Part shown: positions 1 to 7,677 of the stretch, piece after piece
Numbering within the stretch: position 1 is the first letter of the stretch
Layout of the letters: the number at the start of each line of letters is the position of its first letter
Made by a program: the position numbers and the translations under genes
The notes under the pieces: model-generated
Told to the model about the DNA's origin: nothing
What the model saw: the letters and a program-made list of their open reading frames with translations, nothing else
Database searches by the model: none
NCBI GenBank assembly: GCA_937899895.1
Contig: CALBQR010000043.1
Coordinates: 1-15,480, forward strand
DNA from: an uncultured Alistipes sp.
Lineage (GTDB): Bacteria; Bacteroidota; Bacteroidia; Bacteroidales; Rikenellaceae
Length of the DNA stretch: 15,480 nt
Direction of reading: 5' to 3'

Positions 1-208
1 AGCTATTATATAGGTTTTCAACCTCTGCAAACTTGGCGTCTACCCTCTCCTGGTAATCCTCGGCAAGTGTCTCGAGAGACTCCAAGGCATTGTTGTACTC
101 GCTGATAGACTTAAATACCTTCTCGCTATCAATGACCATATAGTTCTGTGCTGAACAGATGCCTGCAGTCATCATTACTGCCATTAACGCTAAAATAACT
201 CGTTTCAT
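1..208 (-). CDS. OmpH/Skp-family periplasmic chaperone, N-terminal part only
   Basis: Partial gene: the start codon lies inside the window and the rest runs off its left edge, leaving 69 residues. The protein begins with a clear signal peptide (basic MKR, a hydrophobic run, then cleavage near CSAQ). After it comes YMVIDSEKVFKSI, the typical first strand and helix of OmpH/Skp proteins, and then a Glu/Lys-rich helical stretch (residues 38-68), the beginning of the coiled-coil arm. Skp proteins hold unfolded outer-membrane proteins in the periplasm and pass them to the Bam complex. Position supports the call: bamA lies 100 bases upstream on the same strand, and bamA followed by one or two ompH genes is a common Bacteroidetes order. 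The family call rests on the N-terminus and the context, because most of the protein is missing. Confidence 0.75.
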   Translation of the reverse strand, partial: MKRVILALMAVMMTAGICSAQNYMVIDSEKVFKSISEYNNALESLETLAEDYQERVDAKFAEVENLYNS

Positions 209-267
209 AGTATGAAGTTTTTTGGTTCGAAACAATTATAATCACGTAATTTTTACATTACCCTCTA

Positions 268-275
268 CAAATATA
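268..275 (-). promoter_or_regulatory. Candidate -7 box upstream of the skp-like gene
   Basis: The minus strand reads TATATTTG, matching the Bacteroidetes -7 consensus TAnnTTTG, 59 bases before the start codon. No TTTG or TTG lies 19-21 nt upstream (the nearest TTTG is 12 nt away), so this is a weak candidate. Readthrough from bamA is an alternative. Confidence 0.3.
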
Positions 276-308
276 ATGAAATAATTTCAAAAATATTGCC
301 ACTTAGGG

Positions 309-2879
309 TTAGAATTGTTGACCCATGACGAAGTGGAACTGCGAACCACTACGCTTTGTCTTGCCGTACGCTGGGTCGAAACCATAACCCCAGTCGATGC
401 CGAGCATACCTACGATGGGCAGATAGAGGCGCACACCAACACCCGCCGAACGCTTAATCTTAAATGGCGAGAACTCCTTCCACGAGTTGAAACCATTACC
501 TCCCTCAACAAATACCAATCCATAGATGGTCGACGAAGGTTTCATAATGATCGGGTAACGCATCTCTACCGTATATTTATTATATACGCGCGAGTAGCCC
601 ATACTATTGCTTCCCACAGGGTTCAAGGCGCTATCCTCGTAACCACGCAGACGGATCACATCGACACCATAGACGCTATAACCCGACATACCGTCGCCAC
701 CCACGTCATAGAGCTCAAAGGGAGAGAGTTTATTCGGGTTGTAGTTACCCAGATAACCCATCTCGGCACTTGCCATCAGCACCAGATCATTATTCTTGGT
801 CAAAGGATAGAACCACTGTGCCTTCAAATCCCACTTGTGGTACTCGATCCAGCGGTAACGGGTCTGATCGTCCATTGTCTTATCGCTGTAATCCTTACCA
901 TCCCAAAGCGAGTGCGGAGGTGTTACGGCTACCGAAACGGTAAATTCCGAACCACGGCGCGGGTAGAGAGGCTGATCAACCGAGTTACGCGACAGCACAC
1001 CGCGCAGAGCCAACACATTTGCCTTACCGTTCTTCATAATGAAGTAGCCCCAATCTTTCAGCTTATAACGCTGATATACCAACTCGGTATAGAGCGTAAA
1101 GTAGGGATCGGGCCAATTCAGACGGCGACCCAATCCTGCCGAAAGGCCCAATGCGCGGAAATACTGCGTAGGCGTATCCCAAACATAGACCGCATCATTC
1201 TCCTCCGACCAATGGAAGCTGACCGTAAATGAGTTGGGCTTCTTGCCGCCCAACCACGGATCGGTAAAGCTAACCGAGGCCGACTTATAGTAGGTACCGT
1301 TGGTCTGTGCCGTAATATTCAGACGCTGGTTCTGACCCTGCGGATAGGGACGCCAAGCACCCTTCTTGAAGAATCGCTTAACCGAGAGGTTGTTCAACGT
1401 AATGCCGACCGAGCCGACAAAGGTACCTGCACCCCAACCACCGGCGATATTAAACTGGTCCGAAGCGGTCTCCTCCAAGCCCCACGACACATCAACCAAC
1501 TCGTTGCTAACGGGCTGAATGTTAGGCGTAATATTCTCGGCATTGAAGTGGCCCATTGCACCCAACGTACGGATGGTCTGCATCAGCAACGCGCGGTTAT
1601 ACAACTCACCGGGGCGGGTATAGAGCTCACGACGGATAACCTCATCATCCAAACGGTCGTTACCCGAAATATGTACATCGTTGATCGAGAACTGCTTACC
1701 CTCAAAAATCTTCAATTCGAGGTCGATCGAGTCGGCACCGACAATGATCTCGGCGGGGTCGATCTGCGACATCAGATAACCCGAATTCTGGTAGCTCGAC
1801 TTAACCGAGATCTCTTCGGGATTCTCCTCACGGCCGATACCCAGACGCTTGTGCAGAGTCTTCTTATCGTACGTATCGCCAGACTTGATACCGAGCATCT
1901 GATCCAGCGACTCGGTAGGATAGACACTATTGCCGACCCACGAAATATTGCGGTAGTAATATTTATTACCCTCCGAAACGTCAATCTTGATACCGATACG
2001 TTTCTCGTTGATAGGATAAATCGAATCCTTCAAAATCGTTGCGTTACGATAACCGCGCGAGTTGTAGAAATCGACCACATTGATCTTATCGTTCTCATAC
2101 TCCTCATCGTTGAGCTTCGAGCTGACGAAGAAGTTGATGCTCTTCTGGTGGGTCTTCTTCATTGCACGGCGCAGACGCTTATCCTCAAACGATTCGTTGC
2201 CTTCAAAGACAATCTCGCCAATCTTTACACGAGGATTCTTCTTGATGACGAAGGTTACATTCACTGCATTATTGACCGTCGTGTCGTTTTCGATGCGAAC
2301 ATCGACCTCTGCATTGCGGAAACCCTTCTCGGCGTAGTACTCTTTGATCAGTTTCTTGTTCTTGTCGAGGATGTAGTCCGAAAGCTCGCCATTGCGCTTC
2401 AACTTCAACTTATCGAGAATATCGCTCGCCTGTGCGCGGCCAATACCCTCAAAGAGCCAGCGGAATACGCGCGGACGCTCTTTGAGCATAATCACCAGAT
2501 CAACATAGTCGCCATCAATCTCGGCACCGATCTTAACATCCGAGAAGTAACGCTGGCTCCACAAACGCGCCTCGGCCTGCTTGATATAGTTACCGGGGAT
2601 ATAGGCCGAATCGCCCTTAACGATACCCGACGTAGCTGCCAGAATCACCGGATCGAGATATTTTACGCCCTGAACCTTAACATCACGGACAATATACTGC
2701 TTCGGACGGCGATAGTCCATCATTTGAGCATCTTCGGGGAACAACGGTCCAACAACCTGCTCGGTGCTATCTTCGGCGATAGGAGCCGGCTGTGTTGCCT
2801 GCGGCTGTTCCTGCGCCGCAGCACCCCAAATGGCGAACATCATTGCCGCTACAAGCGATGCTATTTTGAATTTTCTCAT
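309..2879 (-). CDS. bamA: Outer membrane protein assembly factor BamA (Omp85)
   Basis: BamA is the central barrel protein of the Bam complex, inserting and folding beta-barrel proteins in the outer membrane. The 856-residue product starts with a signal peptide (MRKFKIASLVAAMMFAIWGAAAQ). Roughly residues 60-480 are a series of POTRA repeats, recognisable by recurring phrases such as VKVQGVKYLD, IGEIVFEGNESF, NISWVGNSVY and INDVHISGNDRL. The rest is the Omp85 barrel. The loop-6 signature appears as RLRGY (743-747; classical VRGF/Y), and the chain ends in a terminal Phe (GQQF), as expected of a barrel protein recognised by the Bam machinery. The length is normal for Bacteroidetes BamA, and the gene sits between uppS and an ompH gene. 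The 32-base gap to uppS suggests cotranscription. Long open frames on the opposite strand here are codon-bias shadows. Confidence 0.95.
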   Translation of the reverse strand: MRKFKIASLVAAMMFAIWGAAAQEQPQATQPAPIAEDSTEQVVGPLFPEDAQMMDYRRPKQYIVRDVKVQGVKYLDPVILAATSGIVKGDSAYIPGNYIKQAEARLWSQRYFSDVKIGAEIDGDYVDLVIMLKERPRVFRWLFEGIGRAQASDILDKLKLKRNGELSDYILDKNKKLIKEYYAEKGFRNAEVDVRIENDTTVNNAVNVTFVIKKNPRVKIGEIVFEGNESFEDKRLRRAMKKTHQKSINFFVSSKLNDEEYENDKINVVDFYNSRGYRNATILKDSIYPINEKRIGIKIDVSEGNKYYYRNISWVGNSVYPTESLDQMLGIKSGDTYDKKTLHKRLGIGREENPEEISVKSSYQNSGYLMSQIDPAEIIVGADSIDLELKIFEGKQFSINDVHISGNDRLDDEVIRRELYTRPGELYNRALLMQTIRTLGAMGHFNAENITPNIQPVSNELVDVSWGLEETASDQFNIAGGWGAGTFVGSVGITLNNLSVKRFFKKGAWRPYPQGQNQRLNITAQTNGTYYKSASVSFTDPWLGGKKPNSFTVSFHWSEENDAVYVWDTPTQYFRALGLSAGLGRRLNWPDPYFTLYTELVYQRYKLKDWGYFIMKNGKANVLALRGVLSRNSVDQPLYPRRGSEFTVSVAVTPPHSLWDGKDYSDKTMDDQTRYRWIEYHKWDLKAQWFYPLTKNNDLVLMASAEMGYLGNYNPNKLSPFELYDVGGDGMSGYSVYGVDVIRLRGYEDSALNPVGSNSMGYSRVYNKYTVEMRYPIIMKPSSTIYGLVFVEGGNGFNSWKEFSPFKIKRSAGVGVRLYLPIVGMLGIDWGYGFDPAYGKTKRSGSQFHFVMGQQF

Positions 2880-2911
2880 TGTATCTGTTAGTGTATCTAT
2901 TTATCAATCAG

Positions 2912-3628
2912 TTATTTCTTAACCAAACCAAAGCGGCGATCGCGGTTAGCATAGCTCTCGATCGCACGCTCAAACTCCTCCTCGGTAAAGTCGGGCCACA
3001 GAACTTCGGTAAAATACAATTCCGTATATGCCGACTGCCAGAGCAGGAAATTGCTCAATCGGCACTCGCCACTTGTGCGGATCATCAAATCGGGATCGGG
3101 AATTCCTGCCGACAAAAGATTATCCGAAATGGTCTGTGCCGTAATATCCTCCACTCCGTAGCGACCCTCGGCCACCTCCGAAGCGATTCGACGCACCGCA
3201 GCAACCATCTCGCTACGTGCGCTGTAATTGAATGCCAAAACAAGCGTAAGACGCTCACCCGCAGCCGTTTCACTCTCGATGCGCTCGATATATGCGAGCA
3301 CCTTCTCAGAGAAACCTGCGCGATCGCCCATAACCTGCACACGTACGCCCTGCTTCTGCAATTCGGGCGACTCGTTGATCACGCTCTTACAGAAAAGTTC
3401 CATAATCGCATTGACCTCTGCTTCGGGGCGACCCCAATTCTCGGTCGAGAAGGCATAGACAGTCAAATAGCGAACGCCCAAACGAGCTGCGCCCTTAATG
3501 GCATCGCGCAGACGCTGAACGCCCTCGATATGGCCCTCAACGCGCTCTTTGCCACGCTGCTTCGCCCAACGGCCATTGCCGTCCATAATGATTGCGACGT
3601 GCTGCGGTATGTTTCTCTTTTCGCTCAT
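2912..3628 (-). CDS. uppS: Isoprenyl (undecaprenyl) diphosphate synthase
   Basis: Cis-prenyltransferase that adds isopentenyl units to farnesyl diphosphate, giving the undecaprenyl diphosphate used as lipid carrier for peptidoglycan and surface glycans. The 238 residues contain all the family blocks: HVAIIMDGNGRWAKQRG (10-26) with the catalytic Asp16, GHIEG (32-36, conserved His33), STENWGR (61-67), FNYSARSE (133-140), and the C-terminal RTSGE (184-188) plus RLSNFLLWQ (190-198) that bind the diphosphate. The enzyme is cytosolic and membrane-associated. The start at MSEKRNIPQHVAII fits the usual short N-terminus. The gene is followed closely by bamA, the common Bacteroidetes order. A candidate promoter and a small hairpin lie in the 171-base gap towards nadK. 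Confidence 0.96.
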   Translation of the reverse strand: MSEKRNIPQHVAIIMDGNGRWAKQRGKERVEGHIEGVQRLRDAIKGAARLGVRYLTVYAFSTENWGRPEAEVNAIMELFCKSVINESPELQKQGVRVQVMGDRAGFSEKVLAYIERIESETAAGERLTLVLAFNYSARSEMVAAVRRIASEVAEGRYGVEDITAQTISDNLLSAGIPDPDLMIRTSGECRLSNFLLWQSAYTELYFTEVLWPDFTEEEFERAIESYANRDRRFGLVKK

Positions 3629-3641
3629 TTCGTTATTCGGT

Positions 3642-3659
3642 TCTGCGTCAAAACGCAGA
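3642..3659 (-). other. Small hairpin in the uppS leader
   Basis: A perfect 7-bp inverted repeat with a 4-base loop (on the minus strand, TCTGCGT–TTTG–ACGCAGA) lies 13 bases before the uppS start codon and downstream of the candidate promoter. It would fold in the leader RNA, close enough to affect ribosome access. No T-tract follows, so it does not look like a terminator. Function unknown. Confidence 0.4.
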
Positions 3660-3678
3660 TAAATTCACATTAAAGTTG

Positions 3679-3712
3679 CAAAGATATGTAAAATTATCGT
3701 CAGATTAGCAAA
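3679..3712 (-). promoter_or_regulatory. Candidate promoter for uppS–bamA
   Basis: On the minus strand TTTG (3709-3712) is followed after 22 nt by TATCTTTG (3679-3686), matching the Bacteroidetes TTTG / TAnnTTTG layout with spacing one base longer than usual. It lies about 50 bases upstream of the uppS start, in the gap after nadK. Matched by eye only. Confidence 0.45.
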
Positions 3713-3799
3713 AATGCCCGCTCCTTTTTTGTTTTTCTCCTACGGAGAGGGTAAAAATCGACTTGCAATCGTCCCTCAAACCACTACAAACAGCCACAA

Positions 3800-4696
3800 T
3801 TACTGCTCCTCGTAGCGATCGTCGCGGTTGTCCATACCCCACATCATCTTCTCTCTTAACGTGTCGTAGAACGATATATTTTGCGGGAGGGCCAAAAAAA
3901 AGTTATTTTCTGACTTTTTCACCTTGAAGACCGTACCTTCGCGAACGCGGTAAGCCGTATTATCGAGCGTTACGAATGCGTATGGCTGACGCGCCCTGAT
4001 ACGGAAAGTTACCTCACAGCTATCGGGGATAACGATCGGGCGCATAGTGAGATTATGCGGAGCCAAAGGCGAAATGATAAGACAAGCACACGTCGGAGCA
4101 ACCACAGGGCCGCCAACCGAAAGTGAGTAGGCGGTCGAGCCCGTAGGTGTCGAAAGCAGCACACCGTCGCCGTGATAGGTCGCAACCATCTGACCATCAA
4201 CATAGGTTTCGACCGAGATCATATTTGCACCGTGGCGTTGAATTGCGAATTCATTTACGGCATAGGGCCACAGAATCGAGGTCGGCATATCGCTCTCGAC
4301 ACGCACCATCGAACGCTGCTCGATACGCAGGCGATTGTTGCGGATGTCGTCAAAGATGTGCGAGATACCGTCGCGGCCAGCTCCCGTAAGGAAACCGAGG
4401 TGGCCGAGATTGATACCGAGAACGGGGATCGGGCGACCCTCCAAGCGACGGATACCATCCAAAAGGGTTCCATCACCGCCGATGCTGACCAAAAGCGACT
4501 CTTTCGGCTGATTACCAACGGTTGCACCGTAGAGTTTCGAGGTCGGGATTGAGCATACTCCCATACGCTCCAACTCGCGAGCAAACTCCTCATTTACGCA
4601 CCATTCAAGGCCGCTATTCTCCACAGTATCAATCAACTGACGCAGCAGCACAGGGCGATTGACAGAGGTTGTTCGCGAAAAAAGTATGATCTTCAT
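3800..4696 (-). CDS. nadK: NAD kinase
   Basis: ATP-dependent NAD kinase making NADP in the cytosol. The 298 residues show the diagnostic GGDGT motif (73-77, with the catalytic Asp75), GINLGHLGFLT (94-104), the conserved Asn-Glu pair in YAVNEFAI (148-149), and the glycine-rich stretch GDGVLLSTPTGSTAYSLSVGGP (175-197 region) that shapes the NAD site and the oligomer interface. Length is normal. The start MKIILFSRTT puts the first Rossmann strand directly at the N-terminus, as expected. It is transcribed away from pdxJ, with only 53 bases between the two start codons, and is followed on the same strand by uppS after 171 bases. Confidence 0.96.
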   Translation of the reverse strand: MKIILFSRTTSVNRPVLLRQLIDTVENSGLEWCVNEEFARELERMGVCSIPTSKLYGATVGNQPKESLLVSIGGDGTLLDGIRRLEGRPIPVLGINLGHLGFLTGAGRDGISHIFDDIRNNRLRIEQRSMVRVESDMPTSILWPYAVNEFAIQRHGANMISVETYVDGQMVATYHGDGVLLSTPTGSTAYSLSVGGPVVAPTCACLIISPLAPHNLTMRPIVIPDSCEVTFRIRARQPYAFVTLDNTAYRVREGTVFKVKKSENNFFLALPQNISFYDTLREKMMWGMDNRDDRYEEQ

Positions 4697-4697
4697 T

Positions 4698-4727
4698 ATT
4701 GAATTCGCAAAATAATTGATATATTTG
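4698..4727 (+). promoter_or_regulatory. Candidate pdxJ promoter
   Basis: ATTG (4698-4701) followed after 18 nt by TATATTTG (4720-4727), a full match to the Bacteroidetes -7 consensus TAnnTTTG. A start about seven bases further on would give a very short leader (about 16 nt) before the pdxJ ATG. Confidence 0.55.
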
Positions 4728-4741
4728 TAGATGCAAATATA
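4720..4741. repeat. Perfect inverted repeat between nadK and pdxJ
   Basis: Arms TATATTTG (4720-4727) and CAAATATA (4734-4741) form a perfect 8-bp inverted repeat around 6 bases. Each arm is a TAnnTTTG box, one per strand, so the repeat may be two facing -7 elements, an operator, or both. The minus-strand box has no TTG at the right distance upstream, so the nadK promoter assignment is weaker. Confidence 0.55.
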
Positions 4742-4749
4742 GTAAATTT

Positions 4750-5469
4750 ATGACAAAATTAAGCGTAAATATCAATAAGATTGCAGTAATTCGTAATTCT
4801 CGTGGCGGAAATATGCCCGATGTGATCGCTGCGGCGCAAAATATCGAGCGTTTTGGGTCGGAAGGCATCACCGTTCATCCCCGTCCCGATGAACGCCACA
4901 TCCGATATTCGGATGTGCGCGAGCTGAAAGGCGTAGTTACGACCGAGCTTAATGTCGAGGGCAACCCCATTCCAAGTTTCGTCAATCTGGTATGCGAAGT
5001 GCGCCCCGCACAGGTTACACTTGTGCCCGATGCAGCCGATGCAATCACCTCGAATGCCGGCTGGAACACCATTGCCAATCGAGAGTTTTTGACCGAGATG
5101 TGCGAATGCTTCCACCACGAAGGTATTCGCGTATCAATCTTCGTCGATCCCGACCCTGAAATGGTCAGCGGAGCAAAGGCTTGCGGAGCCGACCGCATAG
5201 AACTCTACACCGAGGCTTACGCCGCAGGCTACCACACCAACCGCGAAAAGGCCATTGAGCCCTACATCACCGCTGCCGAACGTGCCCGCGAAGTGGGTCT
5301 TGGGTTGAACGCCGGCCACGATCTGAATCTGGATAATTTGCGCTATTTCCTCACCCGTATTCCCTGGGTTGATGAGGTGTCGATCGGCCACGCGCTGATT
5401 AGCGATGCCCTCTATTTCGGTTTGGAGAACACGGTTGCGCTTTACCTTCGCGAAACACATTGCAAATAA
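4750..5469 (+). CDS. pdxJ: Pyridoxine 5'-phosphate synthase
   Basis: PdxJ condenses 1-deoxyxylulose 5-phosphate with 3-amino-2-oxopropyl phosphate to give pyridoxine 5'-phosphate, the last ring-closing step of DXP-dependent vitamin B6 synthesis. The 239-residue TIM barrel carries the expected VNINKIAVIRNSRGG start (Asn7, Asn9), the active-site ITVHPRPDERHI segment (40-51: His43, Arg45, Arg49, His50), a glutamate in LNVEG (Glu70), LNAGHDLN (186-193, His190) and the phosphate-binding SIGHALISDAL (211-221). These match the E. coli enzyme's catalytic positions as far as I can recall them. The gene leads a plus-strand run: the SGNH hydrolase starts 31 bases after its stop. It is divergent from nadK. 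Confidence 0.96.
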   Translation: MTKLSVNINKIAVIRNSRGGNMPDVIAAAQNIERFGSEGITVHPRPDERHIRYSDVRELKGVVTTELNVEGNPIPSFVNLVCEVRPAQVTLVPDAADAITSNAGWNTIANREFLTEMCECFHHEGIRVSIFVDPDPEMVSGAKACGADRIELYTEAYAAGYHTNREKAIEPYITAAERAREVGLGLNAGHDLNLDNLRYFLTRIPWVDEVSIGHALISDALYFGLENTVALYLRETHCK

Positions 5470-5500
5470 TTACTAATCAATTTAATACAAACACTACACT

Positions 5501-6154
5501 ATGAAAAAGCTTTTCGTTCTTATTATGGCACTCGGTTGCTTCTGCTCGGTAGAGGCACAGACCGATTATCACATCCAGAAGGCAACTCTGTACGATCTGT
5601 TGCCTATCTCGAAGAAGGACATCGTATTCCTCGGCAACTCGCTAACTGACGGTTGCGAGTGGGACGAGTTGTTTGGTATGAAGAATATCAAGAATCGCGG
5701 TATCAATGCCGATAACACCGTTCAGATGCAGAAGCGTATCGATCACATCATCAAGGGTCAGCCCAAGAAGTTGTTCCTTTTGACCGGCGTTAATGACTTG
5801 GCAGACAAGCGTTCGCCTGAGGAGACCGCCGCCAACATCGCAAAGATGCTCGACCGTTTCATCAACGAGAGCCCCCGCACCAAGCTGCACGTTCAGACCG
5901 TTCTGCCCGTAAATGAGACCTATGGCCGCTTCAAGAGCTACAAGGATCGCGCACTTGACGAGCCTATCAAGAAATTGAACGCTCTGTTGAAGCAGGTTTG
6001 CGAGGAGCGCGGTATCGTATTCATCGACCTCTATTCGCTGATGGTTGGCGAGGATGGCCGTATGTACCCCGAACTGACCAACGACGGTCTGCACCTGCTG
6101 GGCCCCGGTTACCTGATTTGGAAGGATGCTATCGAGGAGTACGTTCGTAAATAA
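5501..6154 (+). CDS. Secreted SGNH/GDSL-family hydrolase
   Basis: Predicted exported esterase or lipase-like hydrolase of 217 residues. The signal peptide is MKKLFVLIMALGCFCSVEAQ, with cleavage near residue 20. The mature part shows all SGNH blocks: GNSLTDG (45-51) with nucleophile Ser47, the block II glycine in NRGINAD (65-71), GVND (96-99) with the oxyanion Asn98, and the catalytic pair Asp195/His198 in NDGLHL. The layout resembles bacterial carbohydrate acetylesterases and the PAF-acetylhydrolase-like subgroup, so removing acetyl groups from glycans is plausible, but the substrate cannot be read from the sequence. No own promoter is visible in the 31 bases after pdxJ, and the CCA enzyme starts 17 bases after its stop, so it is probably cotranscribed with both. 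Confidence 0.88.
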   Translation: MKKLFVLIMALGCFCSVEAQTDYHIQKATLYDLLPISKKDIVFLGNSLTDGCEWDELFGMKNIKNRGINADNTVQMQKRIDHIIKGQPKKLFLLTGVNDLADKRSPEETAANIAKMLDRFINESPRTKLHVQTVLPVNETYGRFKSYKDRALDEPIKKLNALLKQVCEERGIVFIDLYSLMVGEDGRMYPELTNDGLHLLGPGYLIWKDAIEEYVRK

Positions 6155-6171
6155 TTGAACGTCAATCACGA

Positions 6172-7587
6172 GTGAATCTGACAGATAAAAAACATCCACT
6201 CGCGGCGCGAGTATTCCGCCGCATACAGCGCATCGTCGATGACAAGGATTTGCAAGCCTTTGTCATCGGCGGTTTTGTGCGCGATTACTACCTGCGCCGC
6301 CCGTCGAGCGATATCGATGTGGTGGTTGTCGGTAGCGGCATCGAGGTCGCCGAAGCCCTCGGCCGCGAATTGCACACAAAGGTCTCGATCTTCAAACGTT
6401 TCGGAACGGCAATGTTGCGTTGCGACGGTTGGGAGATCGAATTCGTAGGCGCGCGCAAGGAGTCGTATAGCCGCGACTCGCGCAAGCCCGTTGTCGAGGA
6501 GGGCACGATCGAAGATGATCAGCGTCGCCGCGACTTCACAATCAATGCTTTGGCCTGGTCGCTCAATGGCGACACATTTGGTGAGTTGGTCGATCCGTTC
6601 GATGGTATGGGCGATATGGAACGGCTCATTATCCGCACTCCGTGCGACCCCGACATCACCTTCGATGACGACCCTCTGCGAATGATGCGCGCAGTGCGTT
6701 TTGCGTCGCAGTTGGGCTTCGACATCTATCCCGATACGTTCGACGCTATTCAGCGTAATGCCCACCGAATCGAGATCGTTTCGAAGGAGCGTATCATCAC
6801 CGAGATCAACAAAATTGTCCTCTCACCCCGCCCCTCGATCGGCTTCGAACTGCTCGAAATGACAGGCCTGTTGAAGCTCGTTTTTCCGGAATTGGATGCA
6901 CTGAAAGGTGTCGAGCGACGAGGCTCGCACGCCCATAAAGACAATTTCCGACATACCCTGCAAGTGCTTGATAATGTGGCTCGTCGCTCCGATGATTTGT
7001 GGTTGCGTTGGGCTGCTCTGTTGCACGATATTGCCAAGCCTGCGACAAAGGCATACGATCCGAAAATCGGTTGGACATTTCACGGCCACGAGGTGCTCGG
7101 TTCGAAGATGGTAAAGCCGATTTTTACAGCGATGAAGTTACCTTTGAACGAGCATATGAAGTTCGTTCAAAAGATGGTTTTCCTCCATCTGCGACCGATC
7201 GTTCTCTCGGAGGATCTGGTTACCGATTCGGCTGTTCGTCGCCTGCTTTTTGAGGCGGGTGATGACGTTGAGAAGTTGATGATTCTGTGTGAGGCAGACA
7301 TCACTTCGGGTATCGAATCAAAGGTTAAGCGATATATGCAGAACTTCGAATTGGTACGTCGCAAGATGGCCGATATCGAGGAGAAAGATCGCGTGCGCAA
7401 CTTCCAACCTCCGATTACGGGCGAACTGATAATGAGCACCTATGGCCTGCCGCCGTGCCGCGAAATTGGTGATATTAAGGCAATTATCAAAGATGCCATT
7501 CTCGACGGAAAGATTCCGAACGAGTATAATGCAGCCTACGCTCTAATGGAGCAATTAGCCGCAGAACGCGGTCTGAAAAAGGTCTGA
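6172..7587 (+). CDS. CCA tRNA nucleotidyltransferase (poly(A) polymerase family) with HD domain
   Basis: Adds or repairs the 3'-CCA of tRNAs; the tRNA-Arg in this window does not encode CCA, which fits the need for such an enzyme. The 471 residues have a class II nucleotidyltransferase head with VIGGFVRDYYL (31-41) and metal-binding Asp47/Asp49 in SSDIDVVV. RRRDFTINALAW (118-129) and the DPLRMMRAVRF segment (167-177) bind the nucleotide and RNA. An HD phosphohydrolase domain follows, with HAHKDNFRHT (253-262) and LLHDIAKP (283-290: His285, Asp286). The start is GTG: an upstream in-frame stop at 6148-6150 leaves no ATG in the usual position. GTG starts are uncommon among the neighbours and may lower translation. 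Last gene of the plus-strand run; it converges with the CMP-sugar synthetase gene. Confidence 0.93.
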   Translation: MNLTDKKHPLAARVFRRIQRIVDDKDLQAFVIGGFVRDYYLRRPSSDIDVVVVGSGIEVAEALGRELHTKVSIFKRFGTAMLRCDGWEIEFVGARKESYSRDSRKPVVEEGTIEDDQRRRDFTINALAWSLNGDTFGELVDPFDGMGDMERLIIRTPCDPDITFDDDPLRMMRAVRFASQLGFDIYPDTFDAIQRNAHRIEIVSKERIITEINKIVLSPRPSIGFELLEMTGLLKLVFPELDALKGVERRGSHAHKDNFRHTLQVLDNVARRSDDLWLRWAALLHDIAKPATKAYDPKIGWTFHGHEVLGSKMVKPIFTAMKLPLNEHMKFVQKMVFLHLRPIVLSEDLVTDSAVRRLLFEAGDDVEKLMILCEADITSGIESKVKRYMQNFELVRRKMADIEEKDRVRNFQPPITGELIMSTYGLPPCREIGDIKAIIKDAILDGKIPNEYNAAYALMEQLAAERGLKKV

Positions 7588-7677
7588 AATACCTAAAAAG
7601 ATAAGAAAAGAGGGGCTCGCAAAAACAGATTTTCTCGACTCAACGAAACCGCGGAGAGCGATATAAGAGTGGCATTA

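Noticed and set aside
315..2891. Long plus-strand open frames (305 and 447 codons) opposite bamA
   Set aside because: They lie antisense to a gene with clear POTRA and barrel features, show no family motifs, and arise because the bamA codon choice rarely gives stops on the other strand.
3721..3752. Hairpin TCTCC–TAC–GGAGA after nadK as a terminator
   Set aside because: The stem is only 5 bp and is followed by an A-rich, not T-rich, stretch on the nadK strand.
7588..7677. Bidirectional terminator between the converging CCA enzyme and CMP-sugar synthetase genes
   Set aside because: I looked for one because the genes converge, but found no stem followed by a T-tract on either strand.
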